Shown: positions 25,598 through 34,375, counted from the stretch's first letter. The stretch is DNA of 64,000 nucleotides from Magnetofaba australis IT-1 (GCF_002109495.1 NZ_LVJN01000021.1:372001-436000), one strand, 5' to 3'. Notes: generated by a model from the letters alone, not told the origin. Made by a program: numbers and translations.

Positions 25598-27387
25598 CAG
25601 CTCAACACCTCATGTTCCGTCGCCACGGCGTGCGCCTGTTGGGCCTGTTTCTTGGCTTTATGCCCCACCCACAGGCCGGTCAACAGCACCGACAGAATGG
25701 GACAGATGGAGGCCATGGAGAGGATGCCGAAACCCTCCACGGCGTTGGTGGCGTTGCCAAACCCCAGACCCATGGCCAGCACCAGCGGCACGGTGATGGG
25801 TCCGGTGGTCACCCCGGCGCTGTCCCAGGCCACGTTGACGAACTCCTCGGTGGAGAGGAAGGTCAAAAACGCGCCGAGCAGATAGAGCGGGATCAGCAGC
25901 ATATGCAGCGGCAGGCCGAAGATCAATTTGGCCAGACCGATGGAGATGCCAAACGCCACCCCCAGGGAGACGGCGATCATCAGGGTGCGTTTTTTGAACA
26001 CGCCGTTGGTGAGGTTCTCCACCGTGGCGCCCAGGGCGTTCAAGGCCGGTTCGGCCAGGGTGGCGCCGAAACCGAGGAACCAGGCGAACGCCAGCGCCAG
26101 CAGCAGGCCGACGAAGTAGCTGTAGATGGGGTGCATCCACATGCCGTCCACCTGCGCCTTCATGAAGGCCGAAGGCACCATGCCGCCGGTCTGCTCGCCC
26201 AGCGCCGCCAGACCGTAGGTCAGGCCGATGTTGAAGATGCACATGCCGATGATGGTCAGGGCGATGCCGTAGGCGATCTCGCCGGGCTTGCGCACCTTCT
26301 CCTTGAGCATGAAGCGCAACACCAGGAACAGGAACAGAATCAGCGGCGCAATGGCGCGCACGCCAAGGATGATCTCGTTCCAGGGGGTCTTTTCATACCA
26401 CTGCGGACCGGCGATGGCGGCGGCGGCGGCGGCGGCGGCGGACTCCTGCGCCCCGGCGATGATCTGTTCCGGCGTCACCTGGGTGGAGACGAAGATGGCC
26501 AGGCACAGCACGCCGATGATGGGGAAGATGGAGGCCAGCGTCACAATGCCGAAGCCCGACAACTGGCTGTCGCCCTTACCCGCCGAGGAGGCGATGCCGA
26601 TGCCCAGCGACAGCACCAGCGGCACCGTCACCGGGCCGGTGGTCACCGCGCCGCAATCCCACGCCAGACCAAGGATTTTGGTCAGTTCGGGATCCAACGA
26701 CGCATACAGGGTGAGCAGAATAGCCGGGACCAGGGCCATGTAGACCATGGGCTTGAGGCTCCAGCCATACAGGAAGCGCAACGCCCCCAGCACCGCAGCC
26801 AGACCCACCCCCACGCCGACGATGAGCACCAGCGGTCCGGACCAGTCGTTGAGCAGGGTATACAGATAGGGCGCGCGCTCCACCGAGACGATGGAGCCCG
26901 CCTGCTTGAGAGCGCCGATGGCCGGTTCGGCGAAGGTGACGCCGATGCCCAGCAGGAAGGCGATGAGCAGCACCGCAGGCAGCGGCGATTTGCGCGGCAG
27001 GGTGTTGCCGATGGTCTCGCCAAACGGCATCAGACCCACCTGCAGCCCCTCCATGAAGAACATCAGGCCAAGGATCACGGCGAACAGACCCGCCGTGATG
27101 CTGGCCGAGCCCTCCACCAGTTGCCGCAGCACGAACACCTGGAACAGCGCCAGATAGATCGCCAACGGAACCACCGCCTTGAGCTGCTCCATGAAGCGGG
27201 TGGAGATATAGGGGCGCAGCAGTTTGAGCACGTCCACCGGACGCAACTGCAGTTGTGGCGGTGAGTAGGGTTTGTGCCCGCCCTGACCGTCGAACTCCAA
27301 TTTGGGCGTCAGATCGTTGTAGCTGATCTCATGACGCACCAGACTCTTTTCCCGCTGAAAGTCGCCGAAACGAAAATGCGCTGGCAT
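25597..27387 (-). CDS. DUF1538 family membrane protein (two repeats)
   Basis: The 596-residue protein has a soluble N-terminus of about 70 residues and two homologous membrane halves. Each half carries the repeated motifs FAEPA.GALK/FAEPALNALG and WDCGAVTTGPVTVPLVLSLG / WDSAGVTTGPITVPLVLAMG. The internal duplication and the conserved TTGP-TVPL signatures suggest an inverted- or tandem-repeat transporter; transport has not been established for the family as far as I know. AAGGAG lies 6 nt before the ATG. It is followed by two PII-like genes, and the operon continues into pyrK. A Gly/Ala-rich run (AAAAAAAI) sits in the loop near residues 315-322. Confidence 0.85.
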   Translation of the reverse strand: MPAHFRFGDFQREKSLVRHEISYNDLTPKLEFDGQGGHKPYSPPQLQLRPVDVLKLLRPYISTRFMEQLKAVVPLAIYLALFQVFVLRQLVEGSASITAGLFAVILGLMFFMEGLQVGLMPFGETIGNTLPRKSPLPAVLLIAFLLGIGVTFAEPAIGALKQAGSIVSVERAPYLYTLLNDWSGPLVLIVGVGVGLAAVLGALRFLYGWSLKPMVYMALVPAILLTLYASLDPELTKILGLAWDCGAVTTGPVTVPLVLSLGIGIASSAGKGDSQLSGFGIVTLASIFPIIGVLCLAIFVSTQVTPEQIIAGAQESAAAAAAAAIAGPQWYEKTPWNEIILGVRAIAPLILFLFLVLRFMLKEKVRKPGEIAYGIALTIIGMCIFNIGLTYGLAALGEQTGGMVPSAFMKAQVDGMWMHPIYSYFVGLLLALAFAWFLGFGATLAEPALNALGATVENLTNGVFKKRTLMIAVSLGVAFGISIGLAKLIFGLPLHMLLIPLYLLGAFLTFLSTEEFVNVAWDSAGVTTGPITVPLVLAMGLGFGNATNAVEGFGILSMASICPILSVLLTGLWVGHKAKKQAQQAHAVATEHEVLS

Positions 27388-27504
27388 GGCGGCTCCTTCA
27401 CTCTGATGAATGAGAATGCGTTCGATTTCGCCACTGTCCGCGCGCTGGGCGTCGCGAACCTTCTATCTCACAAGCATTTACACTGGCACTCTACCGACGC
27501 GGCG

Positions 27505-28803
27505 TCAATCTTCGTTTTGGTCCACATAGACCACGCGGCCGCCAAACACGGTGTATTTCACCCGCCCCTGCACGTCGCGGCCATGGAAGCAGGTGTTGCG
27601 TCCGGCGCCGCGCAGAGTGGCCCGATCCACGGTCCATTTCTCATTCAGATCGAACAGCGCCACATCCCCCGGCGCGCCGATATTCAGCGTGCCCCGATTG
27701 ATGCGCAGCAGCCGCGCCGGATTCACCGTCACCGCCGCCAGCATGGCGGAGAGACTCATCACGCCGTCGCGCACCAGCTCCAGGGAGACCGGCAGCAGCG
27801 TCTCCAGCCCCACCACGCCATTGGCGGCCTGGCTGAAGGGTACCCGTTTGCTGTCGTCATCGTGGGGCGCATGGTCGGTGGCGATGACGCTGATCACGCC
27901 CCGCGCCAACCCTTCGCGCAGGGCGTCGCGATCGGCCAAACAGCGCAGCGGCGGGGCCATTTTGGCATCAGACTGGTAGTCAGCCACCGCTTCGTCGGTC
28001 AGGGAAAAGTGGTGCGGCGCCGCTTCACAGGTGACCGGCAACCCGCGCTGCTGGGCGTCGGCCACCGCCGCCACCGCCTGGGCGCTGGAGATATGCGCCA
28101 CGTGGTAGCGACCGCCGGTGAGCTCCACCAGACGGATATCCCGCTCCACCAGAATGTCTTCGGAGGCGTTGGGGATGCCGGGCAGACCCAGACGGGTGGC
28201 CACCGGCCCTTCATTCATGCAGCCGCAGCCCACCAGGCCGTTATCCTCGGCGTGTTGAATCACCAGACTGCCGAAGGTGCGCGAGTAGTCCAGCGCACGA
28301 CGCATCACGCCGCTGTCCATCACCGGCAGGCCGTCGTCGGAGAAGGCCACGCAGCCCGCTTCACTGAGCAGGCCCATTTCGGTGATCTCTTTGCCGCCCA
28401 ACCCCTTGGTGATGGCGCCGATGGGGAACACCGCCGCCAAGCCCGCTTGGTCGGCTTTGTCGAGGATGTAGCCGGTGACCGACGGATCGTCGTTGACCGG
28501 TTTGGTGTTGGGCATGGCGGCCACCGCCGTCACCCCCCCCGCCGCCGCCGCGCGGCAGCCCCCGGCGATGGTCTCTTTGTACTCATAGCCCGGCTCGCGC
28601 AGGTGCACGTGCATATCCACCAGACCCGGCGCGGCGATGAGGCCGTCGGCGTCGAGGATGGCGCAGTCGGCGGGGGCGTCCAGATTCTGGCCGATGTCGC
28701 GAATCACCCCGTCGACGATGAGGATGTCGGCGGTTTCGTCGCGTTGATTGGCCGGGTCCACCACGCGCGCGGCGCGGATTAAACGGGTTTGCGCCTTATC
28801 CAT
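27505..28803 (-). CDS. pyrC: Dihydroorotase
   Basis: The protein is about 432 residues, of the multifunctional/type I dihydroorotase class within the amidohydrolase superfamily. The zinc-binding DMHVHLREPGYEYKE is near residue 60, NTKPVND near 100, and a conserved ATDHAPH motif near 305-311. It converts carbamoyl-aspartate to dihydroorotate in pyrimidine synthesis. The ATG at 28803 follows the pyrB stop by 5 nt; the longer frame would run into pyrB and is rejected. It is the third gene of pyrR-pyrB-pyrC. Confidence 0.95.
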   Translation of the reverse strand: MDKAQTRLIRAARVVDPANQRDETADILIVDGVIRDIGQNLDAPADCAILDADGLIAAPGLVDMHVHLREPGYEYKETIAGGCRAAAAGGVTAVAAMPNTKPVNDDPSVTGYILDKADQAGLAAVFPIGAITKGLGGKEITEMGLLSEAGCVAFSDDGLPVMDSGVMRRALDYSRTFGSLVIQHAEDNGLVGCGCMNEGPVATRLGLPGIPNASEDILVERDIRLVELTGGRYHVAHISSAQAVAAVADAQQRGLPVTCEAAPHHFSLTDEAVADYQSDAKMAPPLRCLADRDALREGLARGVISVIATDHAPHDDDSKRVPFSQAANGVVGLETLLPVSLELVRDGVMSLSAMLAAVTVNPARLLRINRGTLNIGAPGDVALFDLNEKWTVDRATLRGAGRNTCFHGRDVQGRVKYTVFGGRVVYVDQNED

Positions 28804-28808
28804 GGAAT

Positions 28809-29798
28809 TCACTCTCCGGCGATGTTGCTGGCGCTGCGCGCGGCGCCCGTGCACAGGTGGTAGAGCACCGCCATGCGCACCGCCAAACCGTTGGTCACCT
28901 GCTCCAGGATCACCGAACGGTTGGGGTTGTCGGCCACGTCGGTGGCGATCTCCACGCCCCGGTTGATGGGGCCCGGGTGCATCACCACCGCATGGGGTCG
29001 GGTCAGCTCAAGACGTTGACGGGTCAGGCCCCAGTAGCGGAAGTACTCGCGCACGCTGGGCAGATAGGCGGCGGCCATGCGCTCCTGCTGCAGACGCAGC
29101 ATCATCACCACATCGGCGCCCTCAACGGCCTCCTCCATGCGGTGGTGCACGGTGACGTCAAACACCTCTTCGGCGCGCGACGGCATCAGCGTGGGCGGAC
29201 CGGAGAAGCGCACTTTGGCGCCCAGGGTGCGCAGAGCGAAGGCGTTGGAGCGCGCCACCCGCGAGTGCAGCACGTCGCCGCAGATGGCCACGGTCATGCC
29301 TTCGAAATTGTCGCGACCCATTTTGCCCAGGTGGTCCTGCATGGTGAGCAGGTCCAGCAGGCACTGGGTGGGGTGTTCATGCTGGCCGTCGCCGGCGTTG
29401 ATGATGCCCGCATCCAGATGCCGCGCCAGAAAGTGCGGCGCGCCGGAGTTGGGGTGGCGCAGCACCACCACATCGGGGTTCATGGCCTGCAGGTTGGCCA
29501 TGGTGTCGAGCAGGGTTTCCCCTTTGGAGACGCTGCTGGACGAGGCGCTGATATTGACCACGTCCGCCGACATGCGCTTGCCCGCCAGCTCAAACGAGGT
29601 GCGGGTGCGGGTGGAGTTCTCGTAGAACAGATTGATGACGGTCTTGCCCTTGAGAATGGGCACTTTCTTGATCGGACGGTGGTTGACCTCGCGAATCGCC
29701 GAGGCGGTGTCGAGAATCGCCCCGATCTCTTCGCGGTTCAACCCATCCATGCCCAGCAGGTGCTTGCGGCTCCAGGCGTTGTTGTCGGCGTTCATCAT
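28809..29798 (-). CDS. pyrB: Aspartate carbamoyltransferase catalytic subunit
   Basis: The 329-residue protein has all the diagnostic motifs: [19 protein letters not shown] (carbamoyl phosphate site), the SVSKGET loop, HPTQCLLDL, the aspartate-binding RLQQERM segment and [11 protein letters not shown]. It forms carbamoyl-aspartate, the first committed step of pyrimidine synthesis. No regulatory pyrI is nearby. It lies between pyrR (18 nt upstream) and pyrC (5 nt downstream) in one transcript. Confidence 0.96.
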   Translation of the reverse strand: MMNADNNAWSRKHLLGMDGLNREEIGAILDTASAIREVNHRPIKKVPILKGKTVINLFYENSTRTRTSFELAGKRMSADVVNISASSSSVSKGETLLDTMANLQAMNPDVVVLRHPNSGAPHFLARHLDAGIINAGDGQHEHPTQCLLDLLTMQDHLGKMGRDNFEGMTVAICGDVLHSRVARSNAFALRTLGAKVRFSGPPTLMPSRAEEVFDVTVHHRMEEAVEGADVVMMLRLQQERMAAAYLPSVREYFRYWGLTRQRLELTRPHAVVMHPGPINRGVEIATDVADNPNRSVILEQVTNGLAVRMAVLYHLCTGAARSASNIAGE

Positions 29799-29816
29799 TC
29801 CCTCGTCGCCCGCGCT

Positions 29817-30365
29817 CTATTCGTCGCCCATAAAGCGGTGCGCCACGCTCATGGCCGCCTCGCCGGTTTTGATCAGTTTGATCACTTCGCGCTCGCCGGT
29901 CTCCAACTCCAACCCGCGATAGGTGGGCTGAATCGGCAGTTGCCGCTGTTTGCGATCCACCAGCACCGCCAGATCGACGATCTCCGGGCGCCCGAACTCG
30001 AACAGCGCATTGAGCGCGGCGCGTATGGTGCGACCGCTCTGCAGCACGTCATCCACCAGGATGATGCGTTTGCCGTCGATGTCGAATTGCAGGTCGGTGC
30101 CGCCCACCACCGGATTGGGACCGATGGTCTCCAGATCGTCGCGGTAGAAGCTGATGTCCAGATGGCCCAGCGGCAGCTCCACCCCCAGGCGCTCCTGCAG
30201 ACGCGCATGCAGCGCCTCGGCCACCAGCGCGCCGCCGCGGCGGATGCCCACCACCGCGCGCAGATCCGGGCGTGTGATGTCGGCGACCAGACGGTCGGCG
30301 ATCTGGCCAATCAGACGATGGGTATCGTCCGGGGTCAACAACGTGTTTTCTTGTATGATCTTCAT
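29817..30365 (-). CDS. pyrR: PyrR bifunctional pyr regulator / uracil phosphoribosyltransferase
   Basis: The 182-residue phosphoribosyltransferase has the PRPP-binding motif RIILVDDVLQSGRTIRAAL and the GIRRGGALVAEAL segment. In Bacillus PyrR binds pyr mRNA to attenuate transcription; in many proteobacteria its regulatory role is unproven. It heads the pyr run here. In the leader between 30366 and 30440 I see no convincing PyrR-binding loop with a terminator, so regulation by attenuation is not supported. Confidence 0.93.
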   Translation of the reverse strand: MKIIQENTLLTPDDTHRLIGQIADRLVADITRPDLRAVVGIRRGGALVAEALHARLQERLGVELPLGHLDISFYRDDLETIGPNPVVGGTDLQFDIDGKRIILVDDVLQSGRTIRAALNALFEFGRPEIVDLAVLVDRKQRQLPIQPTYRGLELETGEREVIKLIKTGEAAMSVAHRFMGDE

Positions 30366-30439
30366 AGTGGCGACATTTTGGGGCGCCGCCGGGGTGGTTG
30401 CAACCGATTTATAGGGCGCCGAAATCGAATTCTCACACT

Positions 30440-30600
30440 GAGGACCTTGGCTGGAGATGCTTTAAGAGACTGGGGCTTCGCCCCAGACCCTGACCAGGGC
30501 GTTGCCCTGGACCCACGAGGGCGCCGCCCTCGACCCGCACGGGCTCTGCCCGTGACCCGCCAGGGAAATGATTTCCCTGGACCCTCGTTAGTTTTTGCTC
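30440..30600. repeat. Hairpin-mosaic repeat (copy C)
   Basis: The chain of palindromes GGGGCTTCGCCCC, CAGGGCGTTGCCCTG, AGGGCGCCGCCCT, ACGGGCTCTGCCCGT and CCAGGGAAATGATTTCCCTGG is linked by ACCC. Almost the same string occurs inverted at 38985-39122, including the flank ctaacgagggtc. It lies between the divergent pyrR and Nudix genes. No gene is present from 30366 to 30698. Confidence 0.88.
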
Positions 30601-30698
30601 TGCGCACGCACGTAAGTTAAGTGCTCTGATTCGATTGATTTATTTTACAATTAGTAAGACAGCGCTTCGCTCAGAAACACGCCAGTTGGAGAGTTTGG

Positions 30699-31319
30699 AT
30701 GAAGATTGATCTGACGGATGTGCAGACCGTGTATCAGGGCTTTTTTCGTATGGTGCGGGCGCTGCTGCGCTATGAGCGCTTCGATGGCGACTGGAGCAAA
30801 CAAAAACCGTGGGAGTGCCTGGAGCGCGGCGAGGCGGCGGCGGTGCTGATGTATGACCCTGCCGCCGACGTGGTGCTGATGGTGCGGCAGTTCCGCGTCG
30901 GCGCGTGGCTACCGACCCAATCGGGCGGCTGGACCTGGGAGTTTCCCGCCGGGGTGTGCGATGGCCCCGACCCCGACGCCACCGCCCGGCGTGAAGTGCT
31001 GGAGGAGACCGGCTATCAACTCAGCGAGTTGATTCATGTGCAAAAGCTGTTTGTCAGCCCCAGCTACAGCAGCGAACGCACGCACTTCTATCTGGGACTG
31101 TTCGACAGCCGCCAAACGCCCAACGGCGGCGGCGGCCTGGCGGCGGAAAATGAGGATATCGGCGTTGAACTCTTAACCTTTGACGCTGCATGGACGATGA
31201 TGGAAGAGGGGCGCATCGATTCGCTCTCGCCGGTGCTGGCGCTGTACTGGTTGGCGCGCTATCGCGAGCGCTTGCAACGCGACGCCGGAGTGGCTGGCGC
31301 AGCAAGGGAAATTGATTGA
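30699..31319 (+). CDS. Nudix hydrolase, ADP-ribose pyrophosphatase type
   Basis: The protein is 206 residues. The Nudix core helix ARREVLEETGYQL is intact and provides the metal-binding glutamates. The segment before it (GVCDGPDPD) lacks one residue and the usual Glu, so the 23-residue box is slightly irregular. Upstream FRVGAWLP and WEFPAGV and downstream FVSPSYSSERTHFYLG match the ADP-ribose/NDP-sugar diphosphatase group. It probably hydrolyses ADP-ribose-like nucleotides. GGAGAG precedes the ATG. It is a single gene, divergent from pyrR. Confidence 0.8.
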   Translation: MKIDLTDVQTVYQGFFRMVRALLRYERFDGDWSKQKPWECLERGEAAAVLMYDPAADVVLMVRQFRVGAWLPTQSGGWTWEFPAGVCDGPDPDATARREVLEETGYQLSELIHVQKLFVSPSYSSERTHFYLGLFDSRQTPNGGGGLAAENEDIGVELLTFDAAWTMMEEGRIDSLSPVLALYWLARYRERLQRDAGVAGAAREID

Positions 31320-31403
31320 CCGATCAAAAGATCTCCTGGCCAATGGATTTCCATGCTATTGTATGGTACGGATTTGTTCCCCATTGGCTACACAAGGATC
31401 GTG

Positions 31404-31463
31404 ATGACAACGTCAGCGCAACTGCTGGCGGATCAACCCCTCTGGATTGACGGATTTCAGTAG
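31404..31463 (+). CDS. Possible 19-residue leader ORF upstream of bacteriohemerythrin
   Basis: An ATG with AAGGA 5 nt upstream opens a 19-codon frame (MTTSAQLLADQPLWIDGFQ) that stops 10 nt before the hemerythrin ATG. Its ribosome site is better than that of the hemerythrin gene itself, so it could couple translation. Too short to judge from composition. Confidence 0.3.
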   Translation: MTTSAQLLADQPLWIDGFQ

Positions 31464-31473
31464 AGACGACGCG

Positions 31474-32046
31474 ATGACCTGGTTCTCACGCAGCAAGGAA
31501 CACGACGAAGCCCCTCAAGAGACGACCCCCGCCGCGCTGGATAATCAACGCAGGCTGGTGGAGATTGATCTGAAGAGCACCAATGTTGATCAGTTGGACG
31601 ACGACCATCTGAAACTGGTAGGCTATTGCGAAGAGATTCACGCCCTGGTAGAGAGCATGCCCGGCGGCGTGGCCGACCGCAGCACCCTGACCCGCATCAA
31701 CGACGTGTTTGGCAAACTGCTGGATTACACCAACACCCACTTCACCCGCGAAGAGCGCTACATCGAACGCAACAATCTGCCCAACTATCGCCTGCAGCGC
31801 ATGCGCCACGAAGAGTTTCTGGCCATGGTCAGCAACTACAAGCGGGTGTTCAACATGGGGCATGTGGCCGAATCGGCCAATGTGAAGGACTTCTTGAAGT
31901 CATGGTTGGTGAACCACATCAACACCATCGACTATCACACCTTCCGCAACGAAACCTACATCCCGCCCGGCGAGCCGCCCATTGTGGAGCAGGAGCTGGA
32001 GCTGGAGCAAGATCAGGATCAGGATCAGGATCAGGTCGGCGAATAA
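31474..32046 (+). CDS. Bacteriohemerythrin
   Basis: The protein is 190 residues. It has a hemerythrin four-helix fold: DDDHLKLV (first His), THFTREERYIE (His and bridging Glu), RMRHEEFL (His) and LVNHINTIDYHT (HxxxxD). In the usual HxxxH of the third helix, the first His is replaced by Gln in LQRMRH, so the diiron site may be altered. The N-terminal 35 residues are charged, and the C-terminus is an unusual Glu/Gln/Asp tail with DQ repeated four times. It may bind O2 or NO, or act in iron or oxygen sensing. The ATG at 31474 is preferred to the GTG/TTG further upstream. Confidence 0.85.
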   Translation: MTWFSRSKEHDEAPQETTPAALDNQRRLVEIDLKSTNVDQLDDDHLKLVGYCEEIHALVESMPGGVADRSTLTRINDVFGKLLDYTNTHFTREERYIERNNLPNYRLQRMRHEEFLAMVSNYKRVFNMGHVAESANVKDFLKSWLVNHINTIDYHTFRNETYIPPGEPPIVEQELELEQDQDQDQDQVGE

Positions 32047-32080
32047 AATAGCAGCACGCCATAACGTTATCATAGCGCCA

Positions 32081-32120
32081 ACACATAACGCCGGACAGTC
32101 ACCTGTCCGGCGTTATGTGT
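32081..32120 (+). terminator. 18-bp perfect stem-loop after bacteriohemerythrin
   Basis: Arms 32081-32098 (ACACATAACGCCGGACAG) and 32103-32120 pair without a mismatch around a TCAC loop, 35 nt after the hemerythrin stop. The T-run after it is weak (GTTTATG), so it may act as a terminator or RNA-stabilising hairpin. The motif cgttatg/cataacg recurs five times between 32058 and 32225. Confidence 0.65.
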
Positions 32121-32233
32121 TTATGCCTTTTGAACATCCATGTTGGGCGCGGAAACACCCTCATCAATACGTCACGCCATAACACAAAACACATCCCTGT
32201 ATCTGCGTTACGCCGTAACGTCAAACAATGCGC

Positions 32234-32449
32234 TTATCTAGCCTCTTGGTCACTCATGCCATCAATATCATCCAACGTCAACGGACGCTTAATCGGCTGC
32301 TCCTGGCGGTAATCCTTGGCGTGTCCGCCCACCATCCATTTGAGCAGATCCTTGCGCGTGAGCATCACCAGCGTCTGCTCGCCCTCTTGCGACGGCTCCT
32401 GCGCGTGAGACTGGTCGTCGCGCTTTTGCGTATTTAATGTCATCGCCAT
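32234..32449 (-). CDS. Small hypothetical protein (71 aa)
   Basis: The protein is polar and charged, opening MAMTLNTQKRDDQSH and containing a compact core LVMLTRKDLLKWMVGGHAKDY. It matches no known family. The ATG at 32449 is chosen because AGGAG lies 8 nt upstream; the longer frame to 32542 overlaps the next gene. It is the second of two closely spaced leftward small genes and probably belongs to the same transcript. Confidence 0.5.
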   Translation of the reverse strand: MAMTLNTQKRDDQSHAQEPSQEGEQTLVMLTRKDLLKWMVGGHAKDYRQEQPIKRPLTLDDIDGMSDQEAR

Positions 32450-32501
32450 GGTGGCGCTCCTCATCTGGCGCGCGTCGCGCATCGCGATGCGTAGGCCGCC
32501 G

Positions 32502-32795
32502 TTACCTGCGTTGATCCATGCGCACATCATGCGCTTCGGCAATCAACATCGCTGTCGCCTCCATGCGACCCTCCTCAAAACTCCCTTCGCTCTCCTGCTC
32601 CAAGCGCTCCTGGATGTAGTCATACGCCGGACTGCGCAGGGCGCAATAGGCCCCCTCCTCCACGCGCATCTGCTCCTCAGCGTCCGCCAGCATGGACTCC
32701 AGCGGCGCGCGCCACTCGTCCAATGCAAAGAACTCTTCGGCTTCCAACTCCATACAGGTGGGATCCACCAATGGCAAATCCGTCATCGTCTTCAC
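32502..32795 (-). CDS. Small acidic hypothetical protein (97 aa)
   Basis: The protein is Glu-rich and probably helical (LEAEEFFALDEWRAPLESML, then AEEQMRVEEGAYCAL). The GTG at 32795 is chosen as start because GGAGG stands 9 nt upstream; the ATG three codons later lacks a good site. I do not recognise a family. It lies directly upstream of the 71-residue gene on the same strand. Confidence 0.5.
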   Translation of the reverse strand: MKTMTDLPLVDPTCMELEAEEFFALDEWRAPLESMLADAEEQMRVEEGAYCALRSPAYDYIQERLEQESEGSFEEGRMEATAMLIAEAHDVRMDQRR

Positions 32796-33116
32796 GATGT
32801 CAAACCTCCAACCCATCCGCCGCCCTGGCCTCTTCCATAAGGTTTTCCGGCGCGAATTCTGTACGAGCGCCCTTGTGGCGCGCTCTGTTCGTTCACCTGA
32901 AAATTGGAATAGCAACTTTTCGGCCATTTCCTTTTTCCAATCAGCAGATGAACGCCATTTATCTGATTTTGCTCATCAATGAATCTATCAATCTCCGACT
33001 ATGCAGGCGCTTCATGGCGCGGCGCCACGCTTCTCAGCGGGGATTTGACGGCGCTTTGACACGCCCGTTTCGCCGCCGGAGCGATGCGCTCCGACGGCAA
33101 ACCGCACAGGTCGCGT
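32796..33116. other. Gap between small genes, nothing clear
   Basis: Open frames here overlap both strands and have no ribosome sites or recognisable content. A short AT-rich stretch around 32920-32990 may hold the promoter of the two leftward small genes. Confidence 0.4.
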
Positions 33117-33305
33117 TTAGATCAAACCCACGCTGAACATGGCGCGGTCGTAGAGCATATTGAGCAGGCGATCCAGACGACGCATCTCGTTATCGTCCAA
33201 CTCGCCATTGAGCGCCTTCTCCTCCAGATCCAGCAATTCGGGATCGGTCAGTTGCAAAAAGATCTCTTTGCGCGCCAGAGTCGCTTCAAACTGCGTGATG
33301 CTCAT
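33117..33305 (-). CDS. Small hypothetical protein (62 aa)
   Basis: The protein is helical and acidic with regular leucines (LQLTDPELLDLEEKALNGEL, then MRRLDRLLNMLYDRAM). GAAGGGA lies about 8 nt before the ATG. No known domain. Its small size and charge pattern suggest a protein-binding helix hairpin; function is unknown. Confidence 0.5.
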   Translation of the reverse strand: MSITQFEATLARKEIFLQLTDPELLDLEEKALNGELDDNEMRRLDRLLNMLYDRAMFSVGLI

Positions 33306-33502
33306 AGGTTTTCCCTTCGCGGATGGATGGCGGTTTGAATTCGGTGAACGGGATGCTATTCAACAAGAAGCGGGCCAATCGGGGAAATTTTTCTATCTCT
33401 TTGTAATAATTAGTCTATAATTGACACGGATGGCGAGAGTGCGCGCATATGGGGCAGGATCTGCCCGGCGCTGCGCGGCAAAACGCGCCAGGGAGGAAGA
33501 GC

Positions 33503-34153
33503 ATGAACAGCTTCATTTTCACACCGTGGCGGCGGGCGATTCTGGCCCTGGCTTTGATGCTGGGATTGGGCGGATGTCAGTTCAGCCAGACCAATCTGCC
33601 CTACCCGCCGTCGGCGCATCCCGACGGCGCGCAGTTGGCCGAGGCGAAGTTGGCGCCGTTTCTGGATTTGATGAAGCAGACGGTGTTTGACGTCTATCAA
33701 CCGGACTTGTTGGAGAGCAACGAGTTGGCCGATGAGCTGCCGCGCGCGGAGAGGGCGGTGCGCAAGGCGTTCGAGTGGATGGCGCAACCGGCGTTGGCGG
33801 GGCATGTGCGGGGGGATTGGCGGCTGCGCATGACGGTGACGCGCTGGGAGGGTCGGCGGGTCTATCGGCAGCGCCGCACCGACATCACATTGGAGACCGA
33901 ATATGTGATTGAGGACGCCGCCGGGCGGGCGCAACTGAGTGGCCAGACGGTTACGCGGGGTTCCAGCGACACGTTATCGGGATTGGGCAATTATGGCGGC
34001 GATGACGGCTCCATTGATGGGCGCGCGCCGGATGACCGGATTGCCGATGAGATGTTGAATCTGGCGACGCAGGCGGAGTTTGCGACACGCGACGCGCTGA
34101 TGCAGGCGTTTGTGGAAATCCGCAAAGAGTTGCCTGCATTGGAAGAGAAATAG
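33503..34153 (+). CDS. Hypothetical lipoprotein (216 aa)
   Basis: The N-terminus has a lipoprotein signal (RRAILALALMLGLGGC; lipobox LGGC, Cys25). The mature part begins with a Pro-rich stretch and continues as a soluble domain ending in a Glu-rich helix. A conserved-looking core RLRMTVTRWEGRRVYRQRR precedes a Gly/Ser-rich segment. I recognise no family. GGGAGG lies 8 nt upstream of the ATG at 33503. TATAAT at about 33415-33420 could be its -10 box. Confidence 0.6.
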   Translation: MNSFIFTPWRRAILALALMLGLGGCQFSQTNLPYPPSAHPDGAQLAEAKLAPFLDLMKQTVFDVYQPDLLESNELADELPRAERAVRKAFEWMAQPALAGHVRGDWRLRMTVTRWEGRRVYRQRRTDITLETEYVIEDAAGRAQLSGQTVTRGSSDTLSGLGNYGGDDGSIDGRAPDDRIADEMLNLATQAEFATRDALMQAFVEIRKELPALEEK

Positions 34154-34170
34154 GCGAAGCTATAGCGAGT

Positions 34171-34327
34171 TATAGTCGCTAGCATTCAAAAGTGAACATA
34201 TGGGCGCTAAAAGATATCGAGGGCTTTGCCCTCGAGCTCCCAAGGTCAACATCCAAACCGTGGGCTCTGCCCACACCCGCTTAAGGGTCACAGACCCTTA
34301 AGAATCCCGACAAATTTCTGTTGGAAA
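34171..34327 (+). repeat. Left part of hairpin-mosaic repeat (copy D), split by IS3 element
   Basis: It starts with the terminal repeat TATAGTCGCT at 34171, then ...agcattcaaaagtgaacat, the hairpin GAGGGCTTTGCCCTC, GTGGGCTCTGCCCAC and CTTAAGGGTC/GACCCTTAAG. The IS3 element was inserted in the loop-proximal arm of the hairpin GACAAATTTC...GAAATTTGTC. The unit continues at 35746 and ends at the inverted terminus agcgactata at 35824-35833, giving about 245 bp without the IS. Confidence 0.85.
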
Positions 34328-34375
34328 TGTGCTGGTTCAGCGGAAACATGACAACCGTCTAAACCAAAATATCAG

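Noticed and set aside
25612-27264. 550-codon plus-strand ORF
   Set aside because: Antisense to the DUF1538 gene, His/Gln/Arg-rich, no ribosome site or domain.
30366-30440. PyrR-dependent attenuator upstream of pyrR
   Set aside because: No anti-terminator/terminator pair or PyrR-binding loop consensus could be recognised.
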